The notes under the pieces: model-generated | Seen by the model: only the letters and a program-made list of their open reading frames with translations | Told to the model about the DNA's origin: nothing | Databases searched by the model: none | Assembly: GCA_017408735.1 (NCBI GenBank) | Contig: JAFQUB010000056.1 | Location: forward strand, 62,001 to 126,000 | Direction: 5' to 3' | Origin: Lachnospiraceae bacterium | GTDB taxonomy: Bacteria; Bacillota; Clostridia; Lachnospirales; Lachnospiraceae | Length of the DNA: 64,000 bases | In this document: piece after piece, positions 43,451 to 53,546 of the stretch | How positions within the stretch are numbered: the first letter of the stretch is position 1 | Layout of the letters: each line of letters begins with the position of its first letter | Translations under genes and position numbers: made by a program

Positions 43451-44311
43451 ATGTTACAACCATTTTCAATTTACACCCAAGAATCTGTCACGAAATCCGA
43501 CCGTGTTCTGAACACCCCCAGCGACTTTGCCAAAACAAATTTGCTTTATCTTCAGGAAGCCGGTTATTTAAAAAGTTTAAAAAGCCATATTTCTAAGCGC
43601 GAAAAGTTGGATTCCTATTTGTTTCTTATTGTTTTGTCGGGCAGAGGTAAATTTACTTATCAGAATCAGGAGTATCTGCTTTCTCCTAAGGATTGTCTAT
43701 TGATTAACTGTGCCAATTCCTATTCCCATCAGAGTAGTGAGGAGGAACCTTGGGAGCTTATGTGGATTCATTTTAACGGCAGGGATGCTATTTCTTTTCT
43801 TACCTATTATAATACACTGGTTCCTTCGGTTTTATTTCATGTGGAAAGTTTTACCGATTTTACTTCTATTATTGAGCAGTGTATGCAGCTATCCTCGAAA
43901 AAGGATATAGCTTCGGAGTTTTTGATTCACAAGTCCATTACGGATTTGCTTACTCTGTGTATCAGCCACAATCAAAAGGAGTCGGAGGATAAGGCTTCTA
44001 TAAAAATACGGGAAATTAAGGAATATATTGATATTCATTTTGCAGAGGATATTTCTTTGAGCCAGTTGGCAGAAGCTTTTTTTATCAGCAAATATTATCT
44101 TGCCCGTGAATTTAAAGATACTTATGGTGTTACTGTGGGCAGTCATATCACGTCTTGTCGTATTACTTACGCTAAGACACTCCTTCGTTTTACAGACTTA
44201 AAAATCGAAGAAATTGCAGGTAAATGTGGTATACCGGATACCAATTATTTCACGAAAGTCTTTCGCAAGCTGGAAGGATGTACGCCCAAAGTTTATCGCA
44301 AACAATGGTAA
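43451..44311 (+). CDS. AraC-family regulator downstream of the GC-rich element
   Basis: A 286-aa protein; ATG 43451 is preceded by AAGGAGG. An in-frame extension to 43130 runs through the palindromic element and is not protein-like. The N-terminal AraC cupin (SYLFLIVLSGRGKFTYQNQEYLLSPKDCLLINCANSY; ELMWIHFNG) spans about 45-150. The C-terminal double helix-turn-helix (ISLSQLAEAFFISKYYLAREFKDTYG; IEEIAGKCGIPDTNYFTKVFRKLEG) spans about 185-285. Its targets are unknown; the nearest genes are gmd-fcl-manC (divergent) and glyA (convergent). A structured leader of about 500 nt could control its expression if transcription starts left of the element. Confidence 0.87.
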   Translation: MLQPFSIYTQESVTKSDRVLNTPSDFAKTNLLYLQEAGYLKSLKSHISKREKLDSYLFLIVLSGRGKFTYQNQEYLLSPKDCLLINCANSYSHQSSEEEPWELMWIHFNGRDAISFLTYYNTLVPSVLFHVESFTDFTSIIEQCMQLSSKKDIASEFLIHKSITDLLTLCISHNQKESEDKASIKIREIKEYIDIHFAEDISLSQLAEAFFISKYYLAREFKDTYGVTVGSHITSCRITYAKTLLRFTDLKIEEIAGKCGIPDTNYFTKVFRKLEGCTPKVYRKQW

Positions 44312-44385
44312 ACTACAAGCTCTACCATAAAATATTGGGATGCGACACTAAATCGCACCCCAATATTTATGTAGAGCTTGTAGTT
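44311..44385. terminator. Long bidirectional terminator hairpin
   Basis: Arms of about 33 bases pair almost fully. The outer segment is AACTACAAGCTCTAC / GTAGAGCTTGTAGTT and the inner is ATATTGGG-TGCGA / TCGCA-CCCAATAT, with a seven-base loop. It lies between the convergent AraC gene and glyA. Confidence 0.85.
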
Positions 44386-44396
44386 TTATAATATTC

Positions 44397-45632
44397 TTAT
44401 ACTAATGGATATTTATCTGTCAAAGATTTTACTAACGCTCTTGCTTCTTCTGCCTTAGATGCATCTTTAATCATCATAGCGATAGCTTCTGCTACCACAT
44501 CCATATCCTCTTCTTTAAATCCACGAGATGTAACCGCTGGTGAACCAAGACGGATACCACTGGTTACGAATGGGGATTTCGGGTCATTTGGAATTGTATT
44601 TTTATTACATGTAATGTTAACAGAATCCAATAACTTTTCAATTTCTTTTCCTGTAAGGTCATATGGTGTTAAATCAACTAACATTAAGTGGTTATCTGTT
44701 CCATCAGATACAATCTTGATGTCACGTTTCTGTAATCCCTTACATAATGCCTGCGCATTTAATGCAACCTGCTTCTGATATTCTTTGAATTCCGGCTGCA
44801 AAGCTTCTTCAAAACATACTGCTTTTGCTGCGATTACATGCATTAAAGGTCCACCCTGAATTCCCGGGAATACTGCTTTGTTAAAGTTAAATTTCTCTGC
44901 TGCTTCTTTGTTTGCAAGAATCAGACCGCCTCTTGGTCCTCTTAATGTTTTATGAGTTGTAGTTGTTACCACATCTGCGTATGGCATTGGTGACGGATGA
45001 ATTCCTGCTGCCACAAGACCAGCAATATGAGCCATATCTACCATCAGATATGCACCCACTTCATCTGCTACTTCTCTGAATTTCTTGAAGTCAATTGTTC
45101 TTGCATAGGCACTTGCACCTGCCACAATTAACTTTGGTTTTGCTTCTAATGCAATTTCTCTTAATTTATCATAATCAATAAATCCGTCATCGTTTACACC
45201 ATATGGCACAATGTTGAAGTATTTTCCTGAAATATTTACAGGGCTTCCATGTGTCAAATGTCCGCCATGGTCGAGATTCATACCCATTACGGTATCTCCC
45301 GGCTCTAACATTGCAAAAAATACTGCAAGGTTTGCCTGTGCACCGGAATGTGGCTGAACGTTTGCATAATCACATCCAAACAATTCACATGCACGTTTGA
45401 TTGCTAAATTTTCTACAACGTCTACACAGTCACATCCGCCGTAATAACGTTTTCCCGGATATCCTTCTGCATATTTGTTTGTCATAGGACTTCCCATAGC
45501 TGCCATAACAGCCTTGCTCACCCAGTTTTCGGATGCAATCAGCTCAATATGGCTGTTCTGTCTTGCTACTTCTTCTTCAATTGCCTGAGCAACTTCCATG
45601 TCCACTGCTTTTACTTCGTCTAATGAATACAT
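44397..45632 (-). CDS. glyA: Serine hydroxymethyltransferase
   Basis: A 411-aa PLP enzyme with [20 protein letters not shown], the pocket motif [24 protein letters not shown]-type region ([13 protein letters not shown]), and the PLP-lysine motif [16 protein letters not shown] near residue 225. It interconverts serine and glycine with tetrahydrofolate. It lies 15 bp downstream of a D,D-carboxypeptidase gene, so the two are probably co-transcribed. The normal family length is about 410-420 aa. Confidence 0.96.
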   Translation of the reverse strand: MYSLDEVKAVDMEVAQAIEEEVARQNSHIELIASENWVSKAVMAAMGSPMTNKYAEGYPGKRYYGGCDCVDVVENLAIKRACELFGCDYANVQPHSGAQANLAVFFAMLEPGDTVMGMNLDHGGHLTHGSPVNISGKYFNIVPYGVNDDGFIDYDKLREIALEAKPKLIVAGASAYARTIDFKKFREVADEVGAYLMVDMAHIAGLVAAGIHPSPMPYADVVTTTTHKTLRGPRGGLILANKEAAEKFNFNKAVFPGIQGGPLMHVIAAKAVCFEEALQPEFKEYQKQVALNAQALCKGLQKRDIKIVSDGTDNHLMLVDLTPYDLTGKEIEKLLDSVNITCNKNTIPNDPKSPFVTSGIRLGSPAVTSRGFKEEDMDVVAEAIAMMIKDASKAEEARALVKSLTDKYPLV

Positions 45633-45647
45633 TTCTCGTCCTCCGTT

Positions 45648-46721
45648 TTAATTATTTGTTATGTATTCCTCCAGATATTCTTCCAGAGTAATGTCATTTT
45701 CCATAATATAGGTAGCAGCCTCCACACCTACATATCTGAAATGCCAGGATTCTGCTTTTCTGTGGGTAATATCTTCTTTCCCTTCCATATATCTTACAAT
45801 AAATCCGTACTCCTTGCAATGCTCTTTTAACCAAATTGCTTCTTTTGTATCTGCATGAGCTGCATCCAGGCTCTGATGGTAGTAGCTTACAATATCTACC
45901 GCAAGTCCCGTCTGATGTTCACTGTGTCCTGCCGGTGCTACACCTTCATAAGTAAGTCTTAATGCATCTTCTTCATCATATCCTTTTGCTTTGTACTTTG
46001 CTACATCTTTTTTGACTAAGCTTTCCTGTTTTTGAAAGGTACGATAGCCGGAACATATTTTACATTTCATTCCTGCTGTTCTTGCATCATTCAACATTTC
46101 TTTTAGACTTTCTGTAATTCTTGCATCTACCTGTTTCCCTTCTATGTATACCAGTTCCATATCATAATCATCCGGCACTGCATAATCATCATTGATAAGA
46201 ATCAAATTCCAAGGCAATGTATCATTATCAACCATAACATTTTCTTCCACATATGCCTGTGTCTGTGTTTCTGTCTTTGCTACTACTTCTGCTTCCACTT
46301 CCTGCACTTGCGAATTCATTTCTGTTTCTTCCCCAACTAACAGATTATTCTGACTTTCACTGGCACTGACTTTAGATGGAAGATTTAACTTTCCTGTAAG
46401 CCCTGTCATTGTAAGTGCTGCTACACATACCACAGCTACCGGTACCACTACAATTCTGTTCACAGGTTTTAACTGCTTCTTAACCTGTTCACTGTTGTAT
46501 TCCACATTTCTTATACTTGTACGGTATCCACCAGATTGTTCCTCGTATTCATACATATTTTCTCCCCCTGCCAATTCCAGCCGTCTTTTTCCCACTCTTA
46601 ACCGGATTGCTTTCTTTATATTCTCTACGAAAATAATCACTGCAAGTGCTGCGATAACCATATTTTTATCTTTCGGATGCTCTTTTCCATAAGAAATTAT
46701 TTTTTCTTTTATTATATCCAT
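45648..46721 (-). CDS. Membrane D-alanyl-D-alanine carboxypeptidase (VanY/M15B type)
   Basis: A 357-aa protein from ATG 46721 (GGTGA five bases upstream). The first 120 residues hold a basic segment and a membrane helix near 90-110 (VVVPVAVVCVAALTMTGL). The C-terminal M15 peptidase domain has the zinc motif GHSEHQTGLAVDIV (residues near 272) and ESWHFRYVG near 332. It trims the terminal D-Ala of peptidoglycan stem peptides outside the membrane. No van ligase or dehydrogenase genes are nearby, so a housekeeping wall role is more likely than glycopeptide resistance. Confidence 0.9.
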   Translation of the reverse strand: MDIIKEKIISYGKEHPKDKNMVIAALAVIIFVENIKKAIRLRVGKRRLELAGGENMYEYEEQSGGYRTSIRNVEYNSEQVKKQLKPVNRIVVVPVAVVCVAALTMTGLTGKLNLPSKVSASESQNNLLVGEETEMNSQVQEVEAEVVAKTETQTQAYVEENVMVDNDTLPWNLILINDDYAVPDDYDMELVYIEGKQVDARITESLKEMLNDARTAGMKCKICSGYRTFQKQESLVKKDVAKYKAKGYDEEDALRLTYEGVAPAGHSEHQTGLAVDIVSYYHQSLDAAHADTKEAIWLKEHCKEYGFIVRYMEGKEDITHRKAESWHFRYVGVEAATYIMENDITLEEYLEEYITNN

Positions 46722-46926
46722 CTTTTTCACCGTTGTTTTGAATCATTTATCTCTCATTGCTACTTGTTTCAATATTATAACATTTTTGTTACGAAAATGC
46801 TATATTAAATATTGGATTTTTTTAATCTTTTCTGAAGATTTTATATTTGATATTGATTTCAATCTTTCGGTGTGCTAAGGTGGGTAATGGAATTTATTTT
46901 ATTATTTACAAAGGGGCTTTTATCTT

Positions 46927-47736
46927 ATGAGATATTTGATGATTACTCTGTTTGTATTACTTGTATATCTAATTCTTATTGCCCCCCGTTTTCCAAAAAG
47001 AAAGGTTACCAGAGAATATATGGGAAAATGCTATGCCCACCGGGGATTATTTTCCAATGAAAATTCCTGTCCGGAAAATTCTCTGCCAGCCTTTACAAAG
47101 GCGGTAGAAAGCGGTTATGGGATTGAAATGGATGTTCAGATTACAAAGGATAACAAACTAATTGTCTTCCACGACAATACTTTAAGCCGTATGTGTGGAA
47201 TTGACGTAAACGTACGGGATAAAACTTATCGAGAACTCTGCGAACTATCATTACTTGCCACGGACTGCAAAATTCCATTGCTATCCGAAGTATTAAAAAT
47301 GGTAAATGGTTCTGTTCCACTGTTAATCGAAATCAAACTTCCCGTATTCAGCACACTCACCTGTCGCCTGGTAGATGAGGTATTACGTAATTATAAAGGA
47401 AAATACTGCATTGAATCTTTCAATACACTGGCTTTACTCTGGTACCGTATTCACCGTCCCGACATTGTGCGGGGACAGTTATCCGGTAACCTGACCAGAC
47501 CTGTTGCAGATGGCGGTTTCTTCCTTTGCTTTCTTGTAAAATACTTATTAACCAACATTTTGGCACGACCGGATTTTATTTCTTTCTGTTACAAGGATAC
47601 CTTTAACTTAAGTTATCTTCTAAACCGCTATATTTTCCGCGTACCCACCTTTGCCTGGACCATTGATTCGCCAAAGGCTTACGCTGATTCCTTTAAGAAA
47701 TTTGATTCTTTTATTTTTGAAGGCTTTATTGCGTAG
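46927..47736 (+). CDS. Glycerophosphodiester phosphodiesterase family protein
   Basis: A 269-aa protein with one N-terminal membrane helix (about 1-18) and a GDPD TIM barrel: CYAHRGLFSNENSCPENSLPAF with the HR and E-N catalytic pattern, IEMDVQITKDNKLIVFHDNTLSRM, and LLIEIKL near 135. It releases glycerol-3-phosphate from phosphodiesters at the membrane. It is followed 59 bp later by a PAP2 phosphatase, suggesting a pair in lipid or teichoic-acid turnover. Confidence 0.88.
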   Translation: MRYLMITLFVLLVYLILIAPRFPKRKVTREYMGKCYAHRGLFSNENSCPENSLPAFTKAVESGYGIEMDVQITKDNKLIVFHDNTLSRMCGIDVNVRDKTYRELCELSLLATDCKIPLLSEVLKMVNGSVPLLIEIKLPVFSTLTCRLVDEVLRNYKGKYCIESFNTLALLWYRIHRPDIVRGQLSGNLTRPVADGGFFLCFLVKYLLTNILARPDFISFCYKDTFNLSYLLNRYIFRVPTFAWTIDSPKAYADSFKKFDSFIFEGFIA

Positions 47737-47795
47737 TATTGTGCATTTTAAAAACCTGTGATATAATTTTTTAGAAATTTCGGGGAGGCATTTTT

Positions 47796-48461
47796 ATGAA
47801 AACATTTTTTAAAAAATACAAACACATTTTATGGTTTTCCTATGGATTACTTTACCTTCCATGGTTTATATATCTGGAAAACCATGTTACCAGTAATTTC
47901 CATGTAATACATATGGAAATTGATGACAAAATACCGTTTCTTTCTATTTTTATCATACCTTACATGTTATGGTTTGCGTATGTATCAGCAGTCCTTGTGT
48001 ATCAGTGTTTTACTAACGCAGCTGACTTCAAACGGAATTGTATTTTCTTGTTTACGGGAATGACCATATTTTTGATTGTATCTACCCTGTATCCAAACGG
48101 ACACCACCTGCGTCCGGAAGTCTATCCGGACTCTTCTATTTTTACCCAGATGGTAATGTGGTTACAGTCAACGGATACACCAACCAATTTATTCCCTAGT
48201 ATCCATGTATATAATTCTATTGGAACACACATTGCAGTCATACATTCCAGTACATTGAAGGATAAAAAGCTCATTCGTACCGGTTCCTTTATCCTTATGG
48301 TATCAATCTGTATGTCAACGGTATTTTTAAAACAGCATTCCATGTTTGATGTGCTTACTGCACTTCTTATGGCAGTGGTAATCTATCCATTAGCTTATGG
48401 AAAAGAATTCCTTGCTTTTGCTCAGCGCAGAAGAGAATTAAACCTAAAAGAAACAGAATAA
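47796..48461 (+). CDS. PAP2-family membrane phosphatase
   Basis: A 221-aa protein with about five to six hydrophobic helices. The acid phosphatase motifs are partly visible: NLFPSIHVYNS (C2-like PSxH) near 140 and LKQHSMFDVLTALL (C3-like H-x3-D) near 178. It probably dephosphorylates undecaprenyl pyrophosphate or phosphatidate-type lipids. GGGGAGG-type purines precede the start. It forms a two-gene unit with the GDPD gene and ends at a strong terminator. Confidence 0.85.
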   Translation: MKTFFKKYKHILWFSYGLLYLPWFIYLENHVTSNFHVIHMEIDDKIPFLSIFIIPYMLWFAYVSAVLVYQCFTNAADFKRNCIFLFTGMTIFLIVSTLYPNGHHLRPEVYPDSSIFTQMVMWLQSTDTPTNLFPSIHVYNSIGTHIAVIHSSTLKDKKLIRTGSFILMVSICMSTVFLKQHSMFDVLTALLMAVVIYPLAYGKEFLAFAQRRRELNLKETE

Positions 48462-48468
48462 TATAAAT

Positions 48469-48510
48469 CCTCGAACAACCATGTAACCCAAAGTTGTTCG
48501 AGGTTTTTTT
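48469..48510. terminator. Intrinsic terminator
   Basis: CCTCGAACAAC pairs with GTTGTTCGAGG around a 13-base loop, followed by seven T on the plus strand. It also abuts the stop of the convergent GT2 gene. Confidence 0.88.
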
Positions 48511-49525
48511 AGTTAAATCCGAAAAATTTCTGCATGATTTTATATCCGGCCACCGATACCTGACGTCCACCTTTTCCAGGCAGATTCATATATCTTCCCA
48601 AAATTCCACAACGTATTTTTAAATACAGCCGTCTGTCCCGCTTTTTTAAGTATTCCCAAAGTTCCTTCTTCTTTTCATAATTTTCATCGGTTCCCGATTT
48701 AATTAGCATAATCGAAGACACCGTCATTATGATGTCCAAATAACTTATCATATAATTCCGTAACTTTCGATTGTTTAATTTTGACAAGTTTATATAATCA
48801 ATCATCAGCTTATTTACCTTTAACTGCTGGTCAATTCTGCGAATCATTACTTCCTCATTTACAGACTGGTCTTCTCTTCCGATAAAATACCGATAAAAAT
48901 TCTCATTTAAATAGTACATAGTCTTTACATATGGCAATGGATTAAACACAAAAATATTATCCACATAGAAGGTATGCTTTGGCAATTCCAATCCGCACTC
49001 TCGTAATATCTGGGTACGATAAATTACAGAATGCATCAAAATATACTGTCCCTTATGAAAGTGTTTTACATCATTCCACGTAAAAATCTGATTTTCCGGA
49101 AGTGCGGTAGTATATCTCATAACCTTCTTCCTTTTGGTCCCTACTTTATCATACACGAAATTACTAATCAGCATATCCAGTCTTGTTCCTGACCGGGTGA
49201 TTTCTTCCAACACACTTAAAATCTTTCGGTACGCGCCCTCGCTTACCCAGTCATCACTGTCAACCACTTTGAAAAATAAGCCTGTCGCATTTCTTATACC
49301 TGCATTTACTGCCTCTCCATGACCACCGTTTTCCTGATGGATAGCCTTTACAATACCAGGATATTTTCTCTCATACTCATCTGCAATCTCTGGAGTACGA
49401 TCTACAGAACCATCATCCACAATAAGGATTTCTACTTCCTCTCCACCTACCAAAATGGAGTCAATGCATTTTTTCATATATTGCTCTGAATTATAGCAAG
49501 GCACCACAAAAGATAATAATTTCAT
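48509..49525 (-). CDS. Family 2 glycosyltransferase
   Basis: A 338-aa GT-A enzyme: SFVVPCYNSEQYMKKCIDSIL at the N-terminus, EILIVDDGSVDRTPEIADEY, NAGIRNATGLFFKVVDSDDWV with the metal-binding DSDD near residue 95. No membrane span is seen, so it acts on the cytosolic face. The acceptor is unknown. It ends a long leftward run beginning at comEA and follows the TPR gene directly (stop and start adjoin). Confidence 0.88.
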   Translation of the reverse strand: MKLLSFVVPCYNSEQYMKKCIDSILVGGEEVEILIVDDGSVDRTPEIADEYERKYPGIVKAIHQENGGHGEAVNAGIRNATGLFFKVVDSDDWVSEGAYRKILSVLEEITRSGTRLDMLISNFVYDKVGTKRKKVMRYTTALPENQIFTWNDVKHFHKGQYILMHSVIYRTQILRECGLELPKHTFYVDNIFVFNPLPYVKTMYYLNENFYRYFIGREDQSVNEEVMIRRIDQQLKVNKLMIDYINLSKLNNRKLRNYMISYLDIIMTVSSIMLIKSGTDENYEKKKELWEYLKKRDRRLYLKIRCGILGRYMNLPGKGGRQVSVAGYKIMQKFFGFN

Positions 49526-50254
49526 TTATAATACCCCCTCCGGTTTCATTTTCCACTCTTTCACAATTTCCAAGAGATTCTGGGACGTCTTTAACGTTAC
49601 TGTATGATTCTCGCCATACTGCAACAGGCAAATATCATAGATTCGCACCATATTTTCGTATGCCTCTTTTGTGTTTCCCAGATAATAATCACACATAGTC
49701 AGTTCCCTGCGGTAATTCAACGTATCTACATCTGCCGGACCATAATAACTTTCTGATGCTTCATAGGCTTCCAGCATTCTCTGATACCCATTTTTATAAT
49801 CCCCCATCTTCCAGTAGCTTCTACCTGCCAATGCAGTGATTTTAATGGTCTTTTTATCTTCTTTTCCATATTTTCCTGTATAAAATCGCTTTAATTCCTC
49901 TGCCAGCTTTAACGCATTGTCACATTCCCCTGCTGCCAGCGAAATGCATGCCAACATATCATATGCTTCAATCTGTTCCGGAGAATTTTTTGGAAAACTA
50001 TTTCTGGTAATCTTTACAATTCTCTTTGCAATAGGAAGTGCCTCTGCCTGATTATACGCCCCATTATAGGATGCTGCTACAATTTTATACACATTCAGCT
50101 TATCTTCTTCCGTCTTAAACACAATGTCTGCATTTCTTAATATTTCTTCTCTGGCATGAGCAGTCCGCACAATATCTGCCTCTACAAGAGCCTGAATCAA
50201 CTCCTGAGTATAATATAAAATTTCTTCTTTTGCCTTTAATCTGTTATGTTCCAT
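49526..50254 (-). CDS. Tetratricopeptide-repeat protein
   Basis: A 242-aa soluble helical protein from ATG 50254 (AGAGG upstream). TPR units are visible (EAYDMLACISLAAGECDNALKLAEELKRF, ITALAGRSYWKMGDYKNGYQRMLEAYE, MCDYYLGNTKEAYENMVRIYDI). No catalytic domain is present, so it is likely a scaffold. Its function in this operon, between holA and a glycosyltransferase, is unknown. Confidence 0.78.
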   Translation of the reverse strand: MEHNRLKAKEEILYYTQELIQALVEADIVRTAHAREEILRNADIVFKTEEDKLNVYKIVAASYNGAYNQAEALPIAKRIVKITRNSFPKNSPEQIEAYDMLACISLAAGECDNALKLAEELKRFYTGKYGKEDKKTIKITALAGRSYWKMGDYKNGYQRMLEAYEASESYYGPADVDTLNYRRELTMCDYYLGNTKEAYENMVRIYDICLLQYGENHTVTLKTSQNLLEIVKEWKMKPEGVL

Positions 50255-50267
50255 TTTTTTACCTCTA

Positions 50268-51242
50268 TTATGCACTATATTTCACAATCAGCATTTCCAC
50301 GCCAATTTTATCGTTTAAACGTCCACTTTTTACAGCTTCTTCTGTTTCCACACAATCCTGAAGTGCAATTTTCAACTGTTCCTTTTCAAAATGCCCTGCC
50401 TGAGCAAAATATTTCCCCACAAGAAAGGGGGCTAAAGATGTTCTCTTTGCAATTTCACTGTTGTCTTTTCCCAAGCGCTTCATTTCCTTGACCTGTAAAA
50501 GCAAGTTAAACTGACGTACAATCAAAAACAAAATTCGCATAGGCGGCTCCTTTAAAGATAACAGATCATAATACAAATTTAATGCCTTCTCTTGCTTTTT
50601 CTCTGCAATGGCACTTATCATATCAAAAATTTTATTGGTAACAGTTACTGTACAAACCACCTCTACCTCTTCCGGAGTAATGGAATCTTTATCCATACAG
50701 TAGCAAACCAGCTTTTCCAACTCCTTTTCGATATGTTCCATATCATCGCCGGTTTTGGTTAAAAACAGTTCCAATGCCGCCCTGGTAATATTTTTATTTT
50801 CTGACTTAAGTTTTGACAGTATCCAAGTGGTTAAGGTTTTACTATCCTGCCTTACCATTTCAATGACCCTGCCCTTATCCTTTACTGCCTTAAACAATTT
50901 GTTCCGTTTATCCACTTCTTCCTCTACAAATAATAAATAAGTGGTTTCCGGCAGTTCCTTTACATAGTCCGAAAAATCATTGGAGGACTTAAATAAACCG
51001 GAATTCTCAATTACAATCAATCTGCGTTCTGCAAAAAATGGCAGTGTTTCTCCAATATCAATAATTTCCGGAATTGAAATTCCTTTTCCAGCATAATAAT
51101 TGTAATTCATTGTATCGTCTTTTTCAACTAAAGCATTTCTTAATTTTTCTTTGTACATTCGTTTTAAATAGGCTTCTTCTCCATACAATAGGTAAACCTG
51201 CTTAAAACTATTGTTTTTAATATCTTCATTTATACTTTTCAT
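50268..51242 (-). CDS. holA: DNA polymerase III delta subunit
   Basis: A 324-aa protein from ATG 51242. The clamp-loader delta pattern is clear: QVYLLYGEEAYLKRMYKEKL near residue 14, LPFFAERRLIVIENS near 63, and the C-terminal collar FLIVRQFNLLLQVKEMKRLGKDNSEIAKR and HPFLVGKYFAQA-like LAPFLVGKYFAQAGHF. It opens the beta clamp for loading. It overlaps the comEC 3' end region by a short junction, the common comEC-holA order in Firmicutes. Confidence 0.92.
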   Translation of the reverse strand: MKSINEDIKNNSFKQVYLLYGEEAYLKRMYKEKLRNALVEKDDTMNYNYYAGKGISIPEIIDIGETLPFFAERRLIVIENSGLFKSSNDFSDYVKELPETTYLLFVEEEVDKRNKLFKAVKDKGRVIEMVRQDSKTLTTWILSKLKSENKNITRAALELFLTKTGDDMEHIEKELEKLVCYCMDKDSITPEEVEVVCTVTVTNKIFDMISAIAEKKQEKALNLYYDLLSLKEPPMRILFLIVRQFNLLLQVKEMKRLGKDNSEIAKRTSLAPFLVGKYFAQAGHFEKEQLKIALQDCVETEEAVKSGRLNDKIGVEMLIVKYSA

Positions 51243-51252
51243 ACACAATACC

Positions 51253-53490
51253 TCATTGTTCGCACTTCTCATATATTATCATATGTGCCCCATCTGTTTC
51301 AACCGTTATTGCACCCTGATTCATTGTAACATAAACTTTAGAATTAAATTTATTAACTCTATCTAAAAATCCTTTGTGAGGATGGCCATAAGAATTATCT
51401 GCACCACAGGATATCAACGTAACTTCCGGCTGTATGCAAGAGAGTGTCTCCTCTCCCATGGTATATTCGGAACCATGGTGAGCCGTCTTTAAAATTGTAG
51501 TTTTCTCCAACTTTCCTGATTTAAGCAGTTCTTCCTCCCCCTGTCCTTCCACATCTCCTGTAAAAAGCATGGAAAAATCCTGATAAACAAGGCGGAATAC
51601 CATAGAATACTCATTTCTTTCCTGATACAGTCCTTTTGAAACCGGTTGCAATAGCTCTATTTCCAAGCCCTGCTGTTTTAACTGCATTCCCCGTGACAAA
51701 TATGTAATCCCTATATTTTGTTCTTTTATTTTTTCTTCCATTCCCAGGTAAGCTTCATCTTTCCCTTCAATGTCCGGCAAATATACCTGCCCAATCTCTA
51801 TTTCCCCCTGACTATGACTTTCCAGCAATTCTTTGATGCCGGAAATATGATCTGAATCCATATGGCTGATAAATATTCCCTGTATTTTTGAAATCCCCTC
51901 AGCCTTTAAAAACGGCAGAATACGATATTTTCCCACCTGCTTTACATCACTGCTTCCTCCATCCACTAAATAGACACCTGCATTGCTTTCTTCAATCACA
52001 ATACCGTCTCCCTGTCCCACATCCAGCATAGTAATCTTTAAAGGCTCCTGTGGCTGATATTTCAACAATAGACAGGAAAGCAGCAGTACACCAAAGCCAC
52101 ATAGATTAACCTTATCTTCCCAGCCAAATTCTCCATATAAATGGGATTCCTCCTGAAAAATCTTATCTTTTCTTTCATTCATTTTATGAAACACAAACAC
52201 ACAAAAGACTAACAAAAGATAGTAACAGCAAATTCCGGTTAGCGTAGGTTGTCCCCAACGAATATTAGAAAAAGGCAGATGTAACGTAATATCCGCCATT
52301 TTTTCGTAAGCTTTCAGCAATAAAATTGCTCCTGAGCCCCAAAATTTTCCAATACCTATTCCAAGAAAGGAACAGGCTACTCCCAACAAACCGGAACACA
52401 ATATAATACTCATACATGGAACCAGGACCAGATTCAACAACAAACTGTATAAAGGAATTTCATAATAATAATACAGGATTATCGGTAGCGTAGTTAACTG
52501 TATTCCCAGATTTGTCACTATTGCCTTTACAAGCTTATTGTTCCTGCCAAATGCCCGTACAAGTTCCGGTGCCACAACACCAATCCCTAAAACGGCTCCA
52601 AAGGACAATTGAAACCCGGCCTGATACAGCTGGTATGGAGATTTTAACAAAATAAACAAGGCTGCATAAGAAAGCGCGGTAAGCAAGTCATAGCTTCTCC
52701 CCAAATACCAGGCTCCCATCATAAAAAAAGCCATAATAATTGCCCGCTGTGCCGATACACTTTCTCCGCTTAAAACTCCATAAATCACTAAAAATATAGT
52801 TGTTATCATTCCACTTACTCCAAAACCACCTCCTATCTTTCGCAGAAAATGATACAAACCAAGCCCAATACAACTGATATGAAGTCCGGAAATAGAAATC
52901 AAATGAAGTATGCCTGCCTTCTGATACAAGTTTTTCGTTTCTTCCTCAAGCCCGCTCTTTATCCCCAAAAGAATTGCTGCTAACAATTCCGCCGTATTTT
53001 CCGGAAAAATTTCCTGCAGCCTGAAGTACAATTTCATTCTGATTTGATATATCCCTTCTCTCCAACTTACTTTTCCTGTTTCCACCAACTGAACTTCTTC
53101 ACCATTACAGGTATATTGAATATTTTTTGCCTTGTAATACAAAGCCTGATTAAACATTCCTTTATTTTTGCTTACCTGTAATCTCTTTATTTTTCCATAA
53201 ACCCTGATTTTGTCGCCGATTTGACAAGATGTTTCCTTTGATATGTATACCTGAATCCGGTATTGTTCCTGTGGTGCCTCCTCAGGATGAGCACCTTTTA
53301 GCGTAATTGCAATTCCCTCTGTATTAGGTTCTTTTTTTTCTATTTCCCCCAATAGCCACAGCTTCTCTCCATTTTCCAGTGATAACTCTTTTTCATTAAG
53401 AATCACTCCTGTCCTTACCTTATTTCCAGTAAAGATAAGAATTACTATTATGAAAAAAAGCACTCCCATACATATTGGCCGTTTTTCCAA
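51253..53490 (-). CDS. comEC: DNA internalisation competence protein ComEC/Rec2
   Basis: A 745-aa membrane protein. TTG at 53490 follows AAGGAG by a good distance; ATG 53469 is the alternative. An N-terminal OB-like domain (about 40-150) is followed by the ComEC membrane core (AAILLGIKSGLEEETKNLYQKAGILHLISISGLHISCIGLGLY; SAQRAIIMAFFMMGAWYLGRSYD). The C-terminal metallo-beta-lactamase domain has MLDVGQGDGIVI, LVDGGSSD, ISHMDSDHISGIKE, LFTGDVEG and KTAHHGSEY. It forms the channel for single-stranded DNA in transformation. Other late competence genes are not in the window apart from comEA. Confidence 0.93.
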   Translation of the reverse strand: MEKRPICMGVLFFIIVILIFTGNKVRTGVILNEKELSLENGEKLWLLGEIEKKEPNTEGIAITLKGAHPEEAPQEQYRIQVYISKETSCQIGDKIRVYGKIKRLQVSKNKGMFNQALYYKAKNIQYTCNGEEVQLVETGKVSWREGIYQIRMKLYFRLQEIFPENTAELLAAILLGIKSGLEEETKNLYQKAGILHLISISGLHISCIGLGLYHFLRKIGGGFGVSGMITTIFLVIYGVLSGESVSAQRAIIMAFFMMGAWYLGRSYDLLTALSYAALFILLKSPYQLYQAGFQLSFGAVLGIGVVAPELVRAFGRNNKLVKAIVTNLGIQLTTLPIILYYYYEIPLYSLLLNLVLVPCMSIILCSGLLGVACSFLGIGIGKFWGSGAILLLKAYEKMADITLHLPFSNIRWGQPTLTGICCYYLLLVFCVFVFHKMNERKDKIFQEESHLYGEFGWEDKVNLCGFGVLLLSCLLLKYQPQEPLKITMLDVGQGDGIVIEESNAGVYLVDGGSSDVKQVGKYRILPFLKAEGISKIQGIFISHMDSDHISGIKELLESHSQGEIEIGQVYLPDIEGKDEAYLGMEEKIKEQNIGITYLSRGMQLKQQGLEIELLQPVSKGLYQERNEYSMVFRLVYQDFSMLFTGDVEGQGEEELLKSGKLEKTTILKTAHHGSEYTMGEETLSCIQPEVTLISCGADNSYGHPHKGFLDRVNKFNSKVYVTMNQGAITVETDGAHMIIYEKCEQ

Positions 53491-53513
53491 ATACTTTCTC
53501 CTTTCTTTCGAAC

Positions 53514-53542
53514 AATCCCCTGACAGAATCTGTCAGGGGATT
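53514..53542 (-). other. Perfect intercistronic hairpin between the GerMN gene and comEC
   Basis: AATCCCCTGACAG and CTGTCAGGGGATT pair over 13 bp with a three-base loop, 24 bases before the comEC TTG start. No U-tract follows, so it is not a standard terminator. It may stabilise or process the long mRNA. Confidence 0.7.
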
Positions 53543-53546
53543 AACA

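Noticed and set aside
45648-46721. Vancomycin-resistance VanY
   Set aside because: The catalytic family matches, but there are no vanH/A/X or vanR/S neighbours. It is a wall carboxypeptidase beside glyA.
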